Shown here piece after piece: positions 45,288-54,160 of a stretch of 64,000 nt of DNA. Positions within the stretch are counted from its first letter, which is position 1. The number at the start of each line of letters is the position of its first letter. The stretch lies in NCBI RefSeq assembly GCF_014211915.1, contig NZ_CP060040.1:1116001-1180000 (forward strand), given 5' to 3'. The position numbers were made by a program, and so were the translations under genes. The notes beneath the pieces are model-generated. The model searched no databases. It saw only the letters and a program-made list of their open reading frames with translations, and was not told where the DNA came from. Source of the DNA: Burkholderia cenocepacia. Its GTDB lineage: Bacteria > Pseudomonadota > Gammaproteobacteria > Burkholderiales > Burkholderiaceae.

Positions 45288-46031
45288 TCAGTGGCCCAGG
45301 TAGACGTCGATCACGCGCGGGTCGGCCTGCACCTGCGCCATCGGGCCTTCCGCGAGAATCTTCCCCTGATGCATGACCGTGACCTTGTGTGCGATGCGCT
45401 CCACGAAAGCCATGTCGTGCTCGATCACGATCATCGAGCGATTGCGGCAGATGCGGTCGAGCAGTTCGGCCGTCAGTTCACGCTCGCGCACGCTCATGCC
45501 CGCGATCGGTTCGTCGAGCATCAGCAGTTCGGGGTCCTGCATGAGCAGCATGCCGATTTCGAGCCACTGTTTCTGGCCGTGCGAAAGCAGCCCGGCTTCC
45601 ATATCGAGTGTGGCGGAGAGGCCGATTTCATCGGCCACGTCGCGCACGCGATCGGCCACTTCGGTATCCTCGCGATAGGCGAGCGCGCCGAACACGCTGC
45701 GGCCGCGCGGAAACGACACTTCGAGGTTCTGCGCGACGCTCAGGTTTTCGTAGATCGACGGCGTCTGGAACTTGCGCCCGATCCCTTGACGCACGCGGCG
45801 GAACTCCGCGAGACGCGTGATTTCCTCGTTGCGGAACTTGATGCTGCCCGCCGTTTCCTTCGTCTTGCCGCAGATGAGATCGAGCAGCGTGGTCTTGCCC
45901 GCGCCGTTCGGGCCGATCACCACCCGCAGCTCGCCGCGTTCGAGATAGAGATTGAGCGAATCGATCGCCTTGAAGCCGTCGAACGACACGGTCAGGTCTT
46001 CGATCGCGAGCAGAAAGTCGGTATTGCTCAT
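45288..46031 (-). CDS. urtD: Urea/short-chain amide ABC transporter ATP-binding protein UrtD
   Basis: 247 residues, LivG-type. Walker A GPNGAGKTTLLDLICG, signature LSHGQKQWLEIGMLL (the LSHGQKQWLE form is typical of UrtD), Walker B LLMLDEPIAGMS. Three bases separate the urtC stop from its ATG. Confidence 0.9.
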   Translation of the reverse strand: MSNTDFLLAIEDLTVSFDGFKAIDSLNLYLERGELRVVIGPNGAGKTTLLDLICGKTKETAGSIKFRNEEITRLAEFRRVRQGIGRKFQTPSIYENLSVAQNLEVSFPRGRSVFGALAYREDTEVADRVRDVADEIGLSATLDMEAGLLSHGQKQWLEIGMLLMQDPELLMLDEPIAGMSVRERELTAELLDRICRNRSMIVIEHDMAFVERIAHKVTVMHQGKILAEGPMAQVQADPRVIDVYLGH

Positions 46032-46034
46032 GCT

Positions 46035-47204
46035 TCACGCCTCCTTGTTCGCCACGCCGAGCAGCCGCCGCACGCGCGGGCGCACATGCTCGTCGTAGAG
46101 GCCCGCCAGCCCGTTCGGAAACACCATCACCACGCCGATGAACATCGCCGCCATCAGATAGAGCCAGAGGTTCGGAAAGCTCTCCGAGAACCAGCTCTTG
46201 CCGAGATTGACGAGGATCGCGCCGTACACCGCGCCGACCAGCGACATGCGCCCGCCGATGGCCGCGTAGATCACCATTTCGATCGACGGCACGATGCCGA
46301 CGAACGACGGCGACATGAAACCCACCTGCAGCGTGAACATCGCGCCGCCGATGGCCGCGAGCATCGCCGCGAGACAGAACGCGAACACCTTGAACATCGC
46401 GACGTCGTAGCCCGAGAAGCGCACGCGGTCTTCCTTGTCGCGCATCGCGAGCAGCAGCGTGCCGAGCTTGCTGCGCTGAACCCAGCGGCCGACGAGCAGC
46501 GCACCGATCAACAGCGCGGCGTTCACGAAATACAGCACGAGCTTCGCGTGATCGGTGCGGATGTCCCAGCCGAGCAGCGTGCGCAGATCGGTGATGCCGT
46601 TCACGCCGCCCGTATAGCCTTGCTGGCCGATGATCAGCACCGAGAGGATCAGCGCGACCGCCTGCGTGATGATCGCGAAGTACACGCCGCCCACGCGCCG
46701 CTTGAACATCGCGTAGCCGATCACGAACGCGAGCGCCGTCGGCACGACGAGCACCGCGAGGATCGAGAACGGCAACGAGTGAAACGGCTTCCACCACGTG
46801 GGCAGCGCGGTGAGCTGGTTCCAGTCCATGAAGTCGGGAATGCCGGGCGTAGTCTGCGTGTGCGTGGCGGCCGGATCGGACGCCTCGAGCTTGAGAAACA
46901 TCGCCATCGCGTAACCGCCGAGGCCGAAGAACACGCCCTGGCCTAGACTGAGCACCCCGCCGTAGCCCCACGCGATCACGAGGCCGATCGCCACGAACGC
47001 ATAGGTCAGGTACTTGCCCATCAGGTTCAGGCGGAACGTGTCGAGCGCGAGCGGAAACACGACCACGATCAGCAGCGCGAGCAGCACGATGCCCGCGTAG
47101 CCCGACGCGTCGAGCCGCGCGACGCGAGCGCGCCAGCCGGCCGGCGGCGCGCCCGGGCGGGATCGCGGGGATACGGTGCCCGCCGCGGGTTGGATGGGTT
47201 CCAT
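46035..47204 (-). CDS. urtC: Urea/short-chain amide ABC transporter permease UrtC
   Basis: 389 residues, LivM-type permease with about ten helices; signature WGYGGVLSLGQGVFFGLGGYAMAMFLKLEAS in the N-terminal third. Of three candidate ATGs, 47204 is preferred because GGAGAG at 47211-47216 is correctly spaced for it. Inner membrane, paired with UrtB. Confidence 0.9.
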   Translation of the reverse strand: MEPIQPAAGTVSPRSRPGAPPAGWRARVARLDASGYAGIVLLALLIVVVFPLALDTFRLNLMGKYLTYAFVAIGLVIAWGYGGVLSLGQGVFFGLGGYAMAMFLKLEASDPAATHTQTTPGIPDFMDWNQLTALPTWWKPFHSLPFSILAVLVVPTALAFVIGYAMFKRRVGGVYFAIITQAVALILSVLIIGQQGYTGGVNGITDLRTLLGWDIRTDHAKLVLYFVNAALLIGALLVGRWVQRSKLGTLLLAMRDKEDRVRFSGYDVAMFKVFAFCLAAMLAAIGGAMFTLQVGFMSPSFVGIVPSIEMVIYAAIGGRMSLVGAVYGAILVNLGKSWFSESFPNLWLYLMAAMFIGVVMVFPNGLAGLYDEHVRPRVRRLLGVANKEA

Positions 47205-47259
47205 GTCCATCTCTCCAGTCGAATGAAGCTGTGAATGACGCGCGTTCATCGACGCACGC

Positions 47260-48177
47260 TTAAACGCGCCGCACCTTCGACGCGAACAGGCCCTGCGGGC
47301 GCAGCATGAGAATCACCACGACGGTGAGCAGCGTGAGCACGCGCGCTATCGATCCCGACAGGAAGAACTCGCTGATCGACTGCATCTGCGCGATGCCGAA
47401 CGCCGACGCCACGGTACCGAGCAAGCTGGCCGCGCCGCCGAACGTCACGACGAGAAACGAATCGACGATATAGAGCGAGCCGCTCGTCGGTCCCGTCGAG
47501 CCGATGGCCGTGAAGGCCGCGCCCGCCACGCCCGCGATGCCGCAGCCGATCGCGAACGTCATGCGATCGGTGCGCCGCGTGTTGATGCCCGCCGCGTTCG
47601 CCATCGGCCGGTTCGCGACCGTGGCGCGCACGCGCAAGCCCCAGCGCGAGCGATAGAGCGCGAGCAGCAGGCCGCCCGTCATCAGCAGCGCGAGGCCCAT
47701 CACGAACATGCCGCTCACCGGAATGTCGAGGCCGGGCGTGGGTTCCCACGAACCCATCAGCCAGTCGGGCAGCGCCGGACTCACTTCCTTCGGCCCGAAG
47801 GTCGAGCGGAACACCTGCTGCATGCCGAGGCTCAGGCCCCAGGTGGCGAGCAGCGTGTCGAGCGGCCGCTTGTAGAGATGGCGGATCAGCGCCCATTCGG
47901 CGAGCCAGCCCGCCGCGAAGGCCAGCGCGAACGCCGCGACAATCGCGAAGAAGAAATACACGGGCGTGAGCGCGTGCCAGACGTTCTGCGAAAACCACGA
48001 AAACAGGTAGACCGTATAGGCGCCGATCGTCATGAATTCGCCGTGCGCCATGTTGATCACGCCCATCTGGCCGAAGATCACGGCGAGCCCGAGCCCCATC
48101 AGGAGCAGGACGCTGAAGAGGCTCAGACCGGCGAAGCCCTGCATCAGCGTGATGTTGAAAATATCGGTAGCGGACAT
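47260..48177 (-). CDS. urtB: Urea/short-chain amide ABC transporter permease UrtB
   Basis: 305 residues, LivH-type permease (LMGLGLAVIFGQMGVINMAHGEFMTIGAYTVY). ATG 48177 follows GAGGAG; a longer form starting at 48204 lacks such a site. It lies 55 bp after urtA in the operon. Confidence 0.9.
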   Translation of the reverse strand: MSATDIFNITLMQGFAGLSLFSVLLLMGLGLAVIFGQMGVINMAHGEFMTIGAYTVYLFSWFSQNVWHALTPVYFFFAIVAAFALAFAAGWLAEWALIRHLYKRPLDTLLATWGLSLGMQQVFRSTFGPKEVSPALPDWLMGSWEPTPGLDIPVSGMFVMGLALLMTGGLLLALYRSRWGLRVRATVANRPMANAAGINTRRTDRMTFAIGCGIAGVAGAAFTAIGSTGPTSGSLYIVDSFLVVTFGGAASLLGTVASAFGIAQMQSISEFFLSGSIARVLTLLTVVVILMLRPQGLFASKVRRV

Positions 48178-48232
48178 CGAACGCTCCTCGCGCGGCGGCG
48201 TCATCGGCCGCCGCGCCGCTGCGGTTGACGGA

Positions 48233-49507
48233 TTACATGTAGCCCTTGGGGAACGGATTCGGCTGGATCGGCTGCTCCGACTGCGCGACGACCTTGAACT
48301 GGCCGTCCGCCTGGCCCTGGCCGATCAGCGAGCGGCTCCACAGATGGTGGTTCGCATCGACCTTCGCGTAGCCTTGCGGCGCGTTCGCCACTTCGATGCC
48401 GGCCGAATGCGCGACCACCTTGTCCACGTCGAAGCTGCCCGCGCGCTCGCACGCAGCCTTCCAGATCCACGGGCCGAGATAGGCGGCCTGGGTCACGTCG
48501 CCGATCACCGACTTCTGGCCGTAGCGCGCCTTGAACGCCGCGACGAACTTCTTGTTGTTGTCGTTATCGAGCGACTGGAAGTACTTCATCGACGAATAGA
48601 AGCCCGCGAAGTTGTCGCCGCCGATGCCGAGCACTTCGTCCTCGGTCACCGACAGCGTCAGCAGGAACTGCTTCTGCGGCGTGATGCCCGCGGCCTTGAG
48701 CTGCTTGTAGAACGCCACGTTCGAGCCGCCCACCACGGTCGCGAAGATGCAGTCCGGGCGCGCGAGCTTGATCTTGTTCATCAGCGACGCGAATTCGGTC
48801 GTGCCGAGCGGGTAATACTCCTCGCCCACCACCTTCGCGTGCAGATGCTGTTCGATATGACGGCGCGCGATCTTGTTGGACGTGCGCGGCCAGATGTAGT
48901 CGGAGCCGATCAGGAAGAAGGTCTTGGCCTTTTTCGTGTTCGAGGCCCAGTCGAGCGCCCAGACAATCTGCTGGGTCGCTTCCTGGCCCGTGTAGAACAC
49001 GTTCTTCGACTGTTCGAGGCCTTCGTAGAAGGTCGGGTAATACAGCAGGCCGTTGTCCTTCTCGAACACCGGCAGCACCGCCTTGCGCGAGGCCGAGGTC
49101 CAGCAGCCGAACACGGCCGCGACGTGGTCGTTCTCCAGCAGCTTCTTCGACTTTTCGGCGAAGGTCGGCCAGTCGGACGCGCCGTCTTCCTGAATGATCT
49201 GGATCTTGCGGCCCAGCACGCCGCCCATCGCGTTGATCTGTTCGATGGCGAGGCGCTCGGCCTGGATCGAACCCGTTTCGGAAATCGCCATCGTGCCCGT
49301 GGCCGAGTGCAGCTGGCCGACCGTCACCGTGGTGTCCGTGACCGCCAAGCGCGTGGTGTTGACCTTCGCCGTGGGCGGCGTCTGCGCAAACGCGCCGCGC
49401 GGCAGGCCCAGCGCCATCAGCGGCGCGGCGGCGAGACCGCCGAGCATTTTCCGGCGCAGCGGCGAAGGCATCCGGCCATCGTCATCGAATCGATCGTCTG
49501 CTGACAT
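48233..49507 (-). CDS. urtA: Urea/short-chain amide ABC transporter substrate-binding protein UrtA
   Basis: 424 residues, LivJ/AmiC-like periplasmic binding protein. A Tat-like signal (SPLRRKMLGGLAAAPLMALGLPRGAFA) precedes the mature protein (DTTVTVGQLHSATGTMAISETG), and the UrtA segments ASRKAVLPVFEKDNGLLYYPTFYEG are present. ATG 49507 follows AAGGAG. First gene of the operon. There is no urease or urea amidolyase here, while two amidases are encoded downstream, so short-chain amides are the likelier ligands. Confidence 0.9.
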   Translation of the reverse strand: MSADDRFDDDGRMPSPLRRKMLGGLAAAPLMALGLPRGAFAQTPPTAKVNTTRLAVTDTTVTVGQLHSATGTMAISETGSIQAERLAIEQINAMGGVLGRKIQIIQEDGASDWPTFAEKSKKLLENDHVAAVFGCWTSASRKAVLPVFEKDNGLLYYPTFYEGLEQSKNVFYTGQEATQQIVWALDWASNTKKAKTFFLIGSDYIWPRTSNKIARRHIEQHLHAKVVGEEYYPLGTTEFASLMNKIKLARPDCIFATVVGGSNVAFYKQLKAAGITPQKQFLLTLSVTEDEVLGIGGDNFAGFYSSMKYFQSLDNDNNKKFVAAFKARYGQKSVIGDVTQAAYLGPWIWKAACERAGSFDVDKVVAHSAGIEVANAPQGYAKVDANHHLWSRSLIGQGQADGQFKVVAQSEQPIQPNPFPKGYM

Positions 49508-49592
49508 CACGTTCTCCTTATCGGGTGCCCGGCGCGGGTCGCTGCGGGCTGGGTCGAGGTTGGACGCACTGTAGGAAGCCAATTTGAGGATC

Positions 49593-49616
49593 GGAATACG
49601 TCAATCGACGTATTCC
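49593..49616. promoter_or_regulatory. Perfect 10-4-10 inverted repeat between urtA and the transporter-kinase gene
   Basis: GGAATACGTC (49593-49602) and GACGTATTCC (49607-49616) with spacer AATC. It is centred about 97 bp upstream of urtA and 127 bp upstream of the kinase gene, a good position for an activator site acting on both promoters. The LuxR-type regulator at 53117 is the natural candidate to bind it. Confidence 0.65.
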
Positions 49617-49731
49617 CCGTGCGCGGGCTGGAATGTAATTTGCATTGCAGGGCGCTCCTGAGCGGCGTGGTCCGCCGTTGTGCCGTCCGCGCCCCGCTCG
49701 TGCCGCTTTCGCACCATTTCGGATCATCGTC

Positions 49732-52700
49732 ATGTCCCAGAGTCACCCGTCAGTGGGCGCGCCCGGTACGCAACGCATCGTCAAGGTGCGCCGCGACTAC
49801 AACGCCTGGGTCGGCGACGAAACCCTCGAGGACTATGCGCTGCGCTTCACGCCGCGCTCGTTCCGGCGCTGGTCGGAGCTGCGCGTGGCCAATACGGCGA
49901 TCGGCGCGGTGTCGTTTCTGGTGCTGGAAGCGATCGGCGGCAGTCTCGTCGTCAATTACGGCTTCACGAACGCGGTCTGGGCCATTGCGGCCGTCTCCGT
50001 GCTGATCTGGATCACCAGCTTGCCCATCAGCTATTACGCGGCGCGCTACGGCGTGGACATGGACCTGCTCACGCGCGGCGCGGGCTTCGGCTATATCGGC
50101 TCGACGGTCACGTCACTGCTGTATGCGGTGTTCACGTTCATTTTCTTCGCGCTCGAAGCGGCCATCATGTCGCTCGCGCTCCAGCTGTATTTCCATATTT
50201 CGCTGGCGATCGCCTACGTCGTGAGTTCGCTCGTGGTGATTCCGATCGTCATGTTCGGGATCACGCTGATCAACCGCCTGCAAAGCTGGACGCAGCCGCT
50301 GTGGCTCGTCCTGTTCGTGCTGCCCTACGCAGCCGTGCTGTGGCGCCATTCCGACCTGATCGCGCAATGGACCACCTTTGCGGGCTTCGCGCCGCAAGGC
50401 CGCGCTTTCAGCCTGATCGCGTTCGGTCAAGCGTCGACGGTCGTGTTCGCGCTGATCGTGCAGGTAGGTGAACAAGTGGACTATCTGCGCTTCCTGCCGC
50501 CGCTCACCGCGAAGAACCGCACGCGCTGGTGGTTCGCGTTGCTCTCGACGGGGCCGGGCTGGATCGTCCCCGGCGCGCTCAAGATGCTGGGCGGCGCATT
50601 GCTCGCCTTCATCGCGCTGCAGTACGAAGTCGATGCCGTCCACGCCACCCAGCCTACGCAGATGTACCTCGTCGCCTATCATCTGCTGCTCGATCCGTTG
50701 GGGCTCGCGAGCTGGGCGCTGCCCGCGATGACGCTGTTCGTGATCGTCTCGCAGTTGAAGATCAACGTGACCAATGCCTATGCGGGCTCGCTCGCGTGGT
50801 CCAATTTCTTCGCGCGGCTCACGCACAGCCATCCGGGCCGCGTGGTATGGCTCGTGTTCAACGTCATGATCGCGTTGCTGCTCGTCGAAATGGGCGTGTT
50901 CGATGCGATCGCCAAGGTGCTGTCGCTCTACGCGAACATCGCGATCGCGTGGATCGGCGCGTTGTTCGCCGATCTCGTCATCAACAAGCCGCTCGGCTAT
51001 AGCCCGCGACACATCGAATTCAAGCGAGCGCATCTCTACGACGTGAACCCCGTGGGCGTCGGCGCGATGCTGATCGCGGCCGCCGTCGCGATGCTCGCGC
51101 ACAGCGGCCTGTTCGGCGTGCTCGCCCAGGCGATGTCGTCGTTCATCGCGTTCGGTGCGGCGTTCGCATGCGCGCCGCTGCTCGCGGTACTCACCCGCGG
51201 CCGCTATTACATTGCCCGCGCCGCGCAACCGACCGGCGACGCCACTTCGCTGCGCTGCGCGATTTGCGAAAACACCTTCGAACCCGACGATACGGCGCAT
51301 TGCCCGGCCTATGGCGGCACGATCTGCTCGCTGTGCTGCTCGCTCGATTCGCGCTGCCACGATCGCTGCAAGCCGCACGCACGCTTCGCGTCGCAGGCCG
51401 ACCGCGCGCTGCATCGCGTGCTGCCGGGCGCGCGGCTCGGCCCCGCCGCGCTGCGCCTCATTCACTATGCGAGCCTCGTGCTGGCCATGCTCGCGGTGCT
51501 GGGCAGCGTGCTCTATCTGATCTGGGCGCAGAGCGCGACTTCGATGCGCGCCGCCGGGCCATCGATCGCTCATGCGCTTTCGGGCAGCTTTCTGAATATC
51601 TTTCTCGCGCTCTCGCTGGTGGGCTGCATCGCGGCCTGGTGGTTCGTGCTGGAGCGCGAAAACCGCCGCGTCACGCAGGAAGAGTCGCAGCGGCAAAACG
51701 AATTGCTGATGCTCGAAATCGACGCGCATCAGAAAACCGACGCGGCGCTCAAGCGCGCGACCGCCGCCGCGGAATCGGCCAACCAGGCCAAGAGCCGTTA
51801 CGTGTCCGGCTTGAGCCACGAGCTGCGCACGCCGCTGAACAGCATTCTCGGCTACGCACAATTACTGCTGCAGGCGAAGGAAGAACTCACGCCCATGCGC
51901 TACAACGCCGTGCGCACGATCCATCGCAGCGGCGAGCATCTGCTCGCGCTCGTCGACGGCCTACTCGACATCGCGCGCATCGAGGCGGGCAAGCTTCAGT
52001 TGAACGTCGCCAAGGTATCCCTCGCCGATTTCGTCGCGCACCTGACGTCGATGCTGCGTCCGCAGGCGCTCGAAAAGGCGCTCGCCTTCGACGTGCAAAC
52101 AGTCGGTCGGCTGCCCGCCACCGTGCGCACCGACCAGAAGTGCATGAGCCAGATCCTCACCAACCTGATCGGCAATGCGATCCGCTTCACGTCGAGCGGC
52201 ACGATCACGCTGCGCGTCAGCCACGTGCTCGATACGCTCAAATTCGAGGTGATCGATACCGGCCCCGGCATCCCGCCAGCCGAACTGGAACGCCTGTTCC
52301 TGCCGTTCGAACGCGGCGAAGCGGCCCATGCGTACGATCACGGCGCCGGTCTCGGGCTCACGATCTGCCGCCTGCTCACGCAAGCGCTCGGCGGCAGCCT
52401 GGAAGTGGACAGCGAAGTCGGGCACGGCACGCGCTTCGTGGTGCGCCTGTTCGCCCCGGCCGTCGACGCGGCGGCCGAAACCCACGCCGAACTCGCGTCG
52501 ATTCGCGGCTATACGGGCGCGCGCCGCACCATTCTCGTGGTGGACGACCTCGACGATCAGCGCGACATCGTCGTGCAATTGCTCACGCCGCTCGGCTTCG
52601 ACGTCGCTGAAGCCGCCAGCGGCACCGATGCGCTGCGCTGGCTGGCGATGCACACGGCCGACGCGATCATCATGGATATTTCGATGCCGCTGATGGACGG

Positions 52701-53154
52701 TTACGAAACCAGCCGCCTGATCTCCGAGAATCAGTTGTCGAACGCGCCCATCGTGCTGCTCTCCGCGAACGCATTCGCCGACGACCGCGATCGGGCGAGC
52801 GCGACCGGATGCAAGGGCTATCTGGTGAAACCGCTGCAGGTGAATCTGCTGCTCGACAAGCTCGCGCAACTGCTGGCGCTCGACTGGATCGCATCGGACG
52901 CCGGCGCCAGCGCGCGACCGGCGGCGACACAGCCGCCCACGCCCGCCGTGTGGCCACGCGAGCTCATCGAACATCTGCATGCGCATCTCGAAGTCGGCTA
53001 CGTACAGGGCGTGATCGAAGCGCTCGACGCTGCCCGCGAGGCCCGGCCCGGATTGCGGGATCAAATCGACGCGTTGCGCTCGTTGGCGGAACGTTTTCAG
53101 CTAAGGGAACTCGAGCATGAACTTGACCGACTCGCGCGCGGCGCGAACGCGTGA
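49732..53154 (+). CDS. NCS1-type transporter fused to hybrid histidine kinase/receiver
   Basis: 1140 residues. Residues about 40-490 form an NCS1 (cytosine/purine/allantoin permease)-like membrane domain. A cysteine-rich segment follows at 509-546 (Cys 509, 512, 524, 532, 535, 536, 542, 546), then two more helices (about 578-598 and 620-640) and a coiled coil. HisKA has His696 in SHELRTPL; the HATPase has NLIGNAIRFT, DTGPGI and GAGLGLT. A receiver spans about 932-1050 with Asp982 and Lys1033, then a helical C-terminal domain without an Hpt histidine. The kinase part resembles the NahK/ErcS group. Divergent from the amide operon, it probably senses amides or urea and signals to the LuxR-type regulator at 53117. 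Start ATG 49732 begins the NCS1 N-terminus. Confidence 0.88.
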   Translation: MSQSHPSVGAPGTQRIVKVRRDYNAWVGDETLEDYALRFTPRSFRRWSELRVANTAIGAVSFLVLEAIGGSLVVNYGFTNAVWAIAAVSVLIWITSLPISYYAARYGVDMDLLTRGAGFGYIGSTVTSLLYAVFTFIFFALEAAIMSLALQLYFHISLAIAYVVSSLVVIPIVMFGITLINRLQSWTQPLWLVLFVLPYAAVLWRHSDLIAQWTTFAGFAPQGRAFSLIAFGQASTVVFALIVQVGEQVDYLRFLPPLTAKNRTRWWFALLSTGPGWIVPGALKMLGGALLAFIALQYEVDAVHATQPTQMYLVAYHLLLDPLGLASWALPAMTLFVIVSQLKINVTNAYAGSLAWSNFFARLTHSHPGRVVWLVFNVMIALLLVEMGVFDAIAKVLSLYANIAIAWIGALFADLVINKPLGYSPRHIEFKRAHLYDVNPVGVGAMLIAAAVAMLAHSGLFGVLAQAMSSFIAFGAAFACAPLLAVLTRGRYYIARAAQPTGDATSLRCAICENTFEPDDTAHCPAYGGTICSLCCSLDSRCHDRCKPHARFASQADRALHRVLPGARLGPAALRLIHYASLVLAMLAVLGSVLYLIWAQSATSMRAAGPSIAHALSGSFLNIFLALSLVGCIAAWWFVLERENRRVTQEESQRQNELLMLEIDAHQKTDAALKRATAAAESANQAKSRYVSGLSHELRTPLNSILGYAQLLLQAKEELTPMRYNAVRTIHRSGEHLLALVDGLLDIARIEAGKLQLNVAKVSLADFVAHLTSMLRPQALEKALAFDVQTVGRLPATVRTDQKCMSQILTNLIGNAIRFTSSGTITLRVSHVLDTLKFEVIDTGPGIPPAELERLFLPFERGEAAHAYDHGAGLGLTICRLLTQALGGSLEVDSEVGHGTRFVVRLFAPAVDAAAETHAELASIRGYTGARRTILVVDDLDDQRDIVVQLLTPLGFDVAEAASGTDALRWLAMHTADAIIMDISMPLMDGYETSRLISENQLSNAPIVLLSANAFADDRDRASATGCKGYLVKPLQVNLLLDKLAQLLALDWIASDAGASARPAATQPPTPAVWPRELIEHLHAHLEVGYVQGVIEALDAAREARPGLRDQIDALRSLAERFQLRELEHELDRLARGANA

Positions 53155-54160
53155 CGTGCACACCACGATCGCGGCCTCCCCGATCGCCGGCGACCCGGCC
53201 GCGTGGCTGCGCGAAGGGCCCATGATCCTGATCGTCGACGACACGCCGGAGAACCTCGCCTTTCTTTCCGACACGCTGCAGGCGCACGGCTACGTGGTGA
53301 TCGTCGCGCTGTCCGGCGAGGACGCGCTCAAACGCCTCGCGCGCGTGACGCCCGACGTGGTGTTGCTCGACGCGATGATGCCCGACATGGACGGCTTCGA
53401 AACATGCGTGCGGATCAAGCAGGACGGACGCCACGAGCATCTGCCCGTCATCTTCATGACTGCGTTGACGGAGAGCGAACATGTCGTACGCGGCTTTCGT
53501 GTAGGCGGCATCGATTACGTGACCAAGCCGGTGCAGCCCGAGGAATTGTGCGCACGCATCGGCGCCCATGTACGGCGTTCACGTGCGCAGTTGTACGCGG
53601 AGGCGGCACTGTCGCTCGACACGCGCGCGGCGCTGATCGTCGGCGCGGACGGCACGATTCGGTGGCAGAGCCCGCAGGCTGCGCGTCATATCGCTGCATA
53701 CACGACCGCGCATGACGCCCCCGCCGATGCCCGGCAACCCACGACCGCACGCGATACCGACGCGCCGACGCAGCTGCCCGCGCTACTGCGCACGTGGTTC
53801 GTCGACTGGCTCGCGCGCGGCGCCCCGGGCGACGCCGTGCACGAATTCAGCTCGGGCCCGATACGCCGCTCGGCCAGCGCGACGCGCGGCCCGGAACCGG
53901 GCGAATGGATCGTGATCCTCAAGGAAAGAGACGACACCGTGCATTGCAATGCACTCGCCGAACGCTTCGGCTTGACCATGCGGGAGGCCGAAGTGCTGCT
54001 CTGGGTGTCGCACGGCAAGACGAACCGCGATATCGGCGACATTCTGGGCATCGCCGCGCGCACGGTGAACAAGCATCTCGAACACCTGTTCCGCAAGCTC
54101 CATGTCGAGACCCGTGCGGGCGCGGCCGCCGCGGCGATCAAGATGCTCGAGCGCACGTGA
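53117..54160 (+). CDS. LuxR/FixJ-type response regulator, partner of the transporter-kinase
   Basis: 347 residues. Receiver at about 36-155 (Asp41, Asp42, phosphoacceptor Asp85, Lys137), a less conserved PAS-like middle (ALIVGADGTIRWQSPQAARHI) and a C-terminal LuxR helix-turn-helix (LTMREAEVLLWVSHGKTNRDIGDILGIAARTVNKHLEHLFRKLHVETRAGAA). It overlaps the kinase gene by 38 bp; AAGGGA before the ATG at 53117 supports this start over an ATG at 53222. Proposed activator of the amide operon via the 49593-49616 repeat. Confidence 0.87.
   Translation: MNLTDSRAARTRDVHTTIAASPIAGDPAAWLREGPMILIVDDTPENLAFLSDTLQAHGYVVIVALSGEDALKRLARVTPDVVLLDAMMPDMDGFETCVRIKQDGRHEHLPVIFMTALTESEHVVRGFRVGGIDYVTKPVQPEELCARIGAHVRRSRAQLYAEAALSLDTRAALIVGADGTIRWQSPQAARHIAAYTTAHDAPADARQPTTARDTDAPTQLPALLRTWFVDWLARGAPGDAVHEFSSGPIRRSASATRGPEPGEWIVILKERDDTVHCNALAERFGLTMREAEVLLWVSHGKTNRDIGDILGIAARTVNKHLEHLFRKLHVETRAGAAAAAIKMLERT

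Noticed and set aside
44564..49507. Calling the transporter a dedicated urea system
   Set aside because: No urease or urea amidolyase genes are present, while two amidases share the operon.
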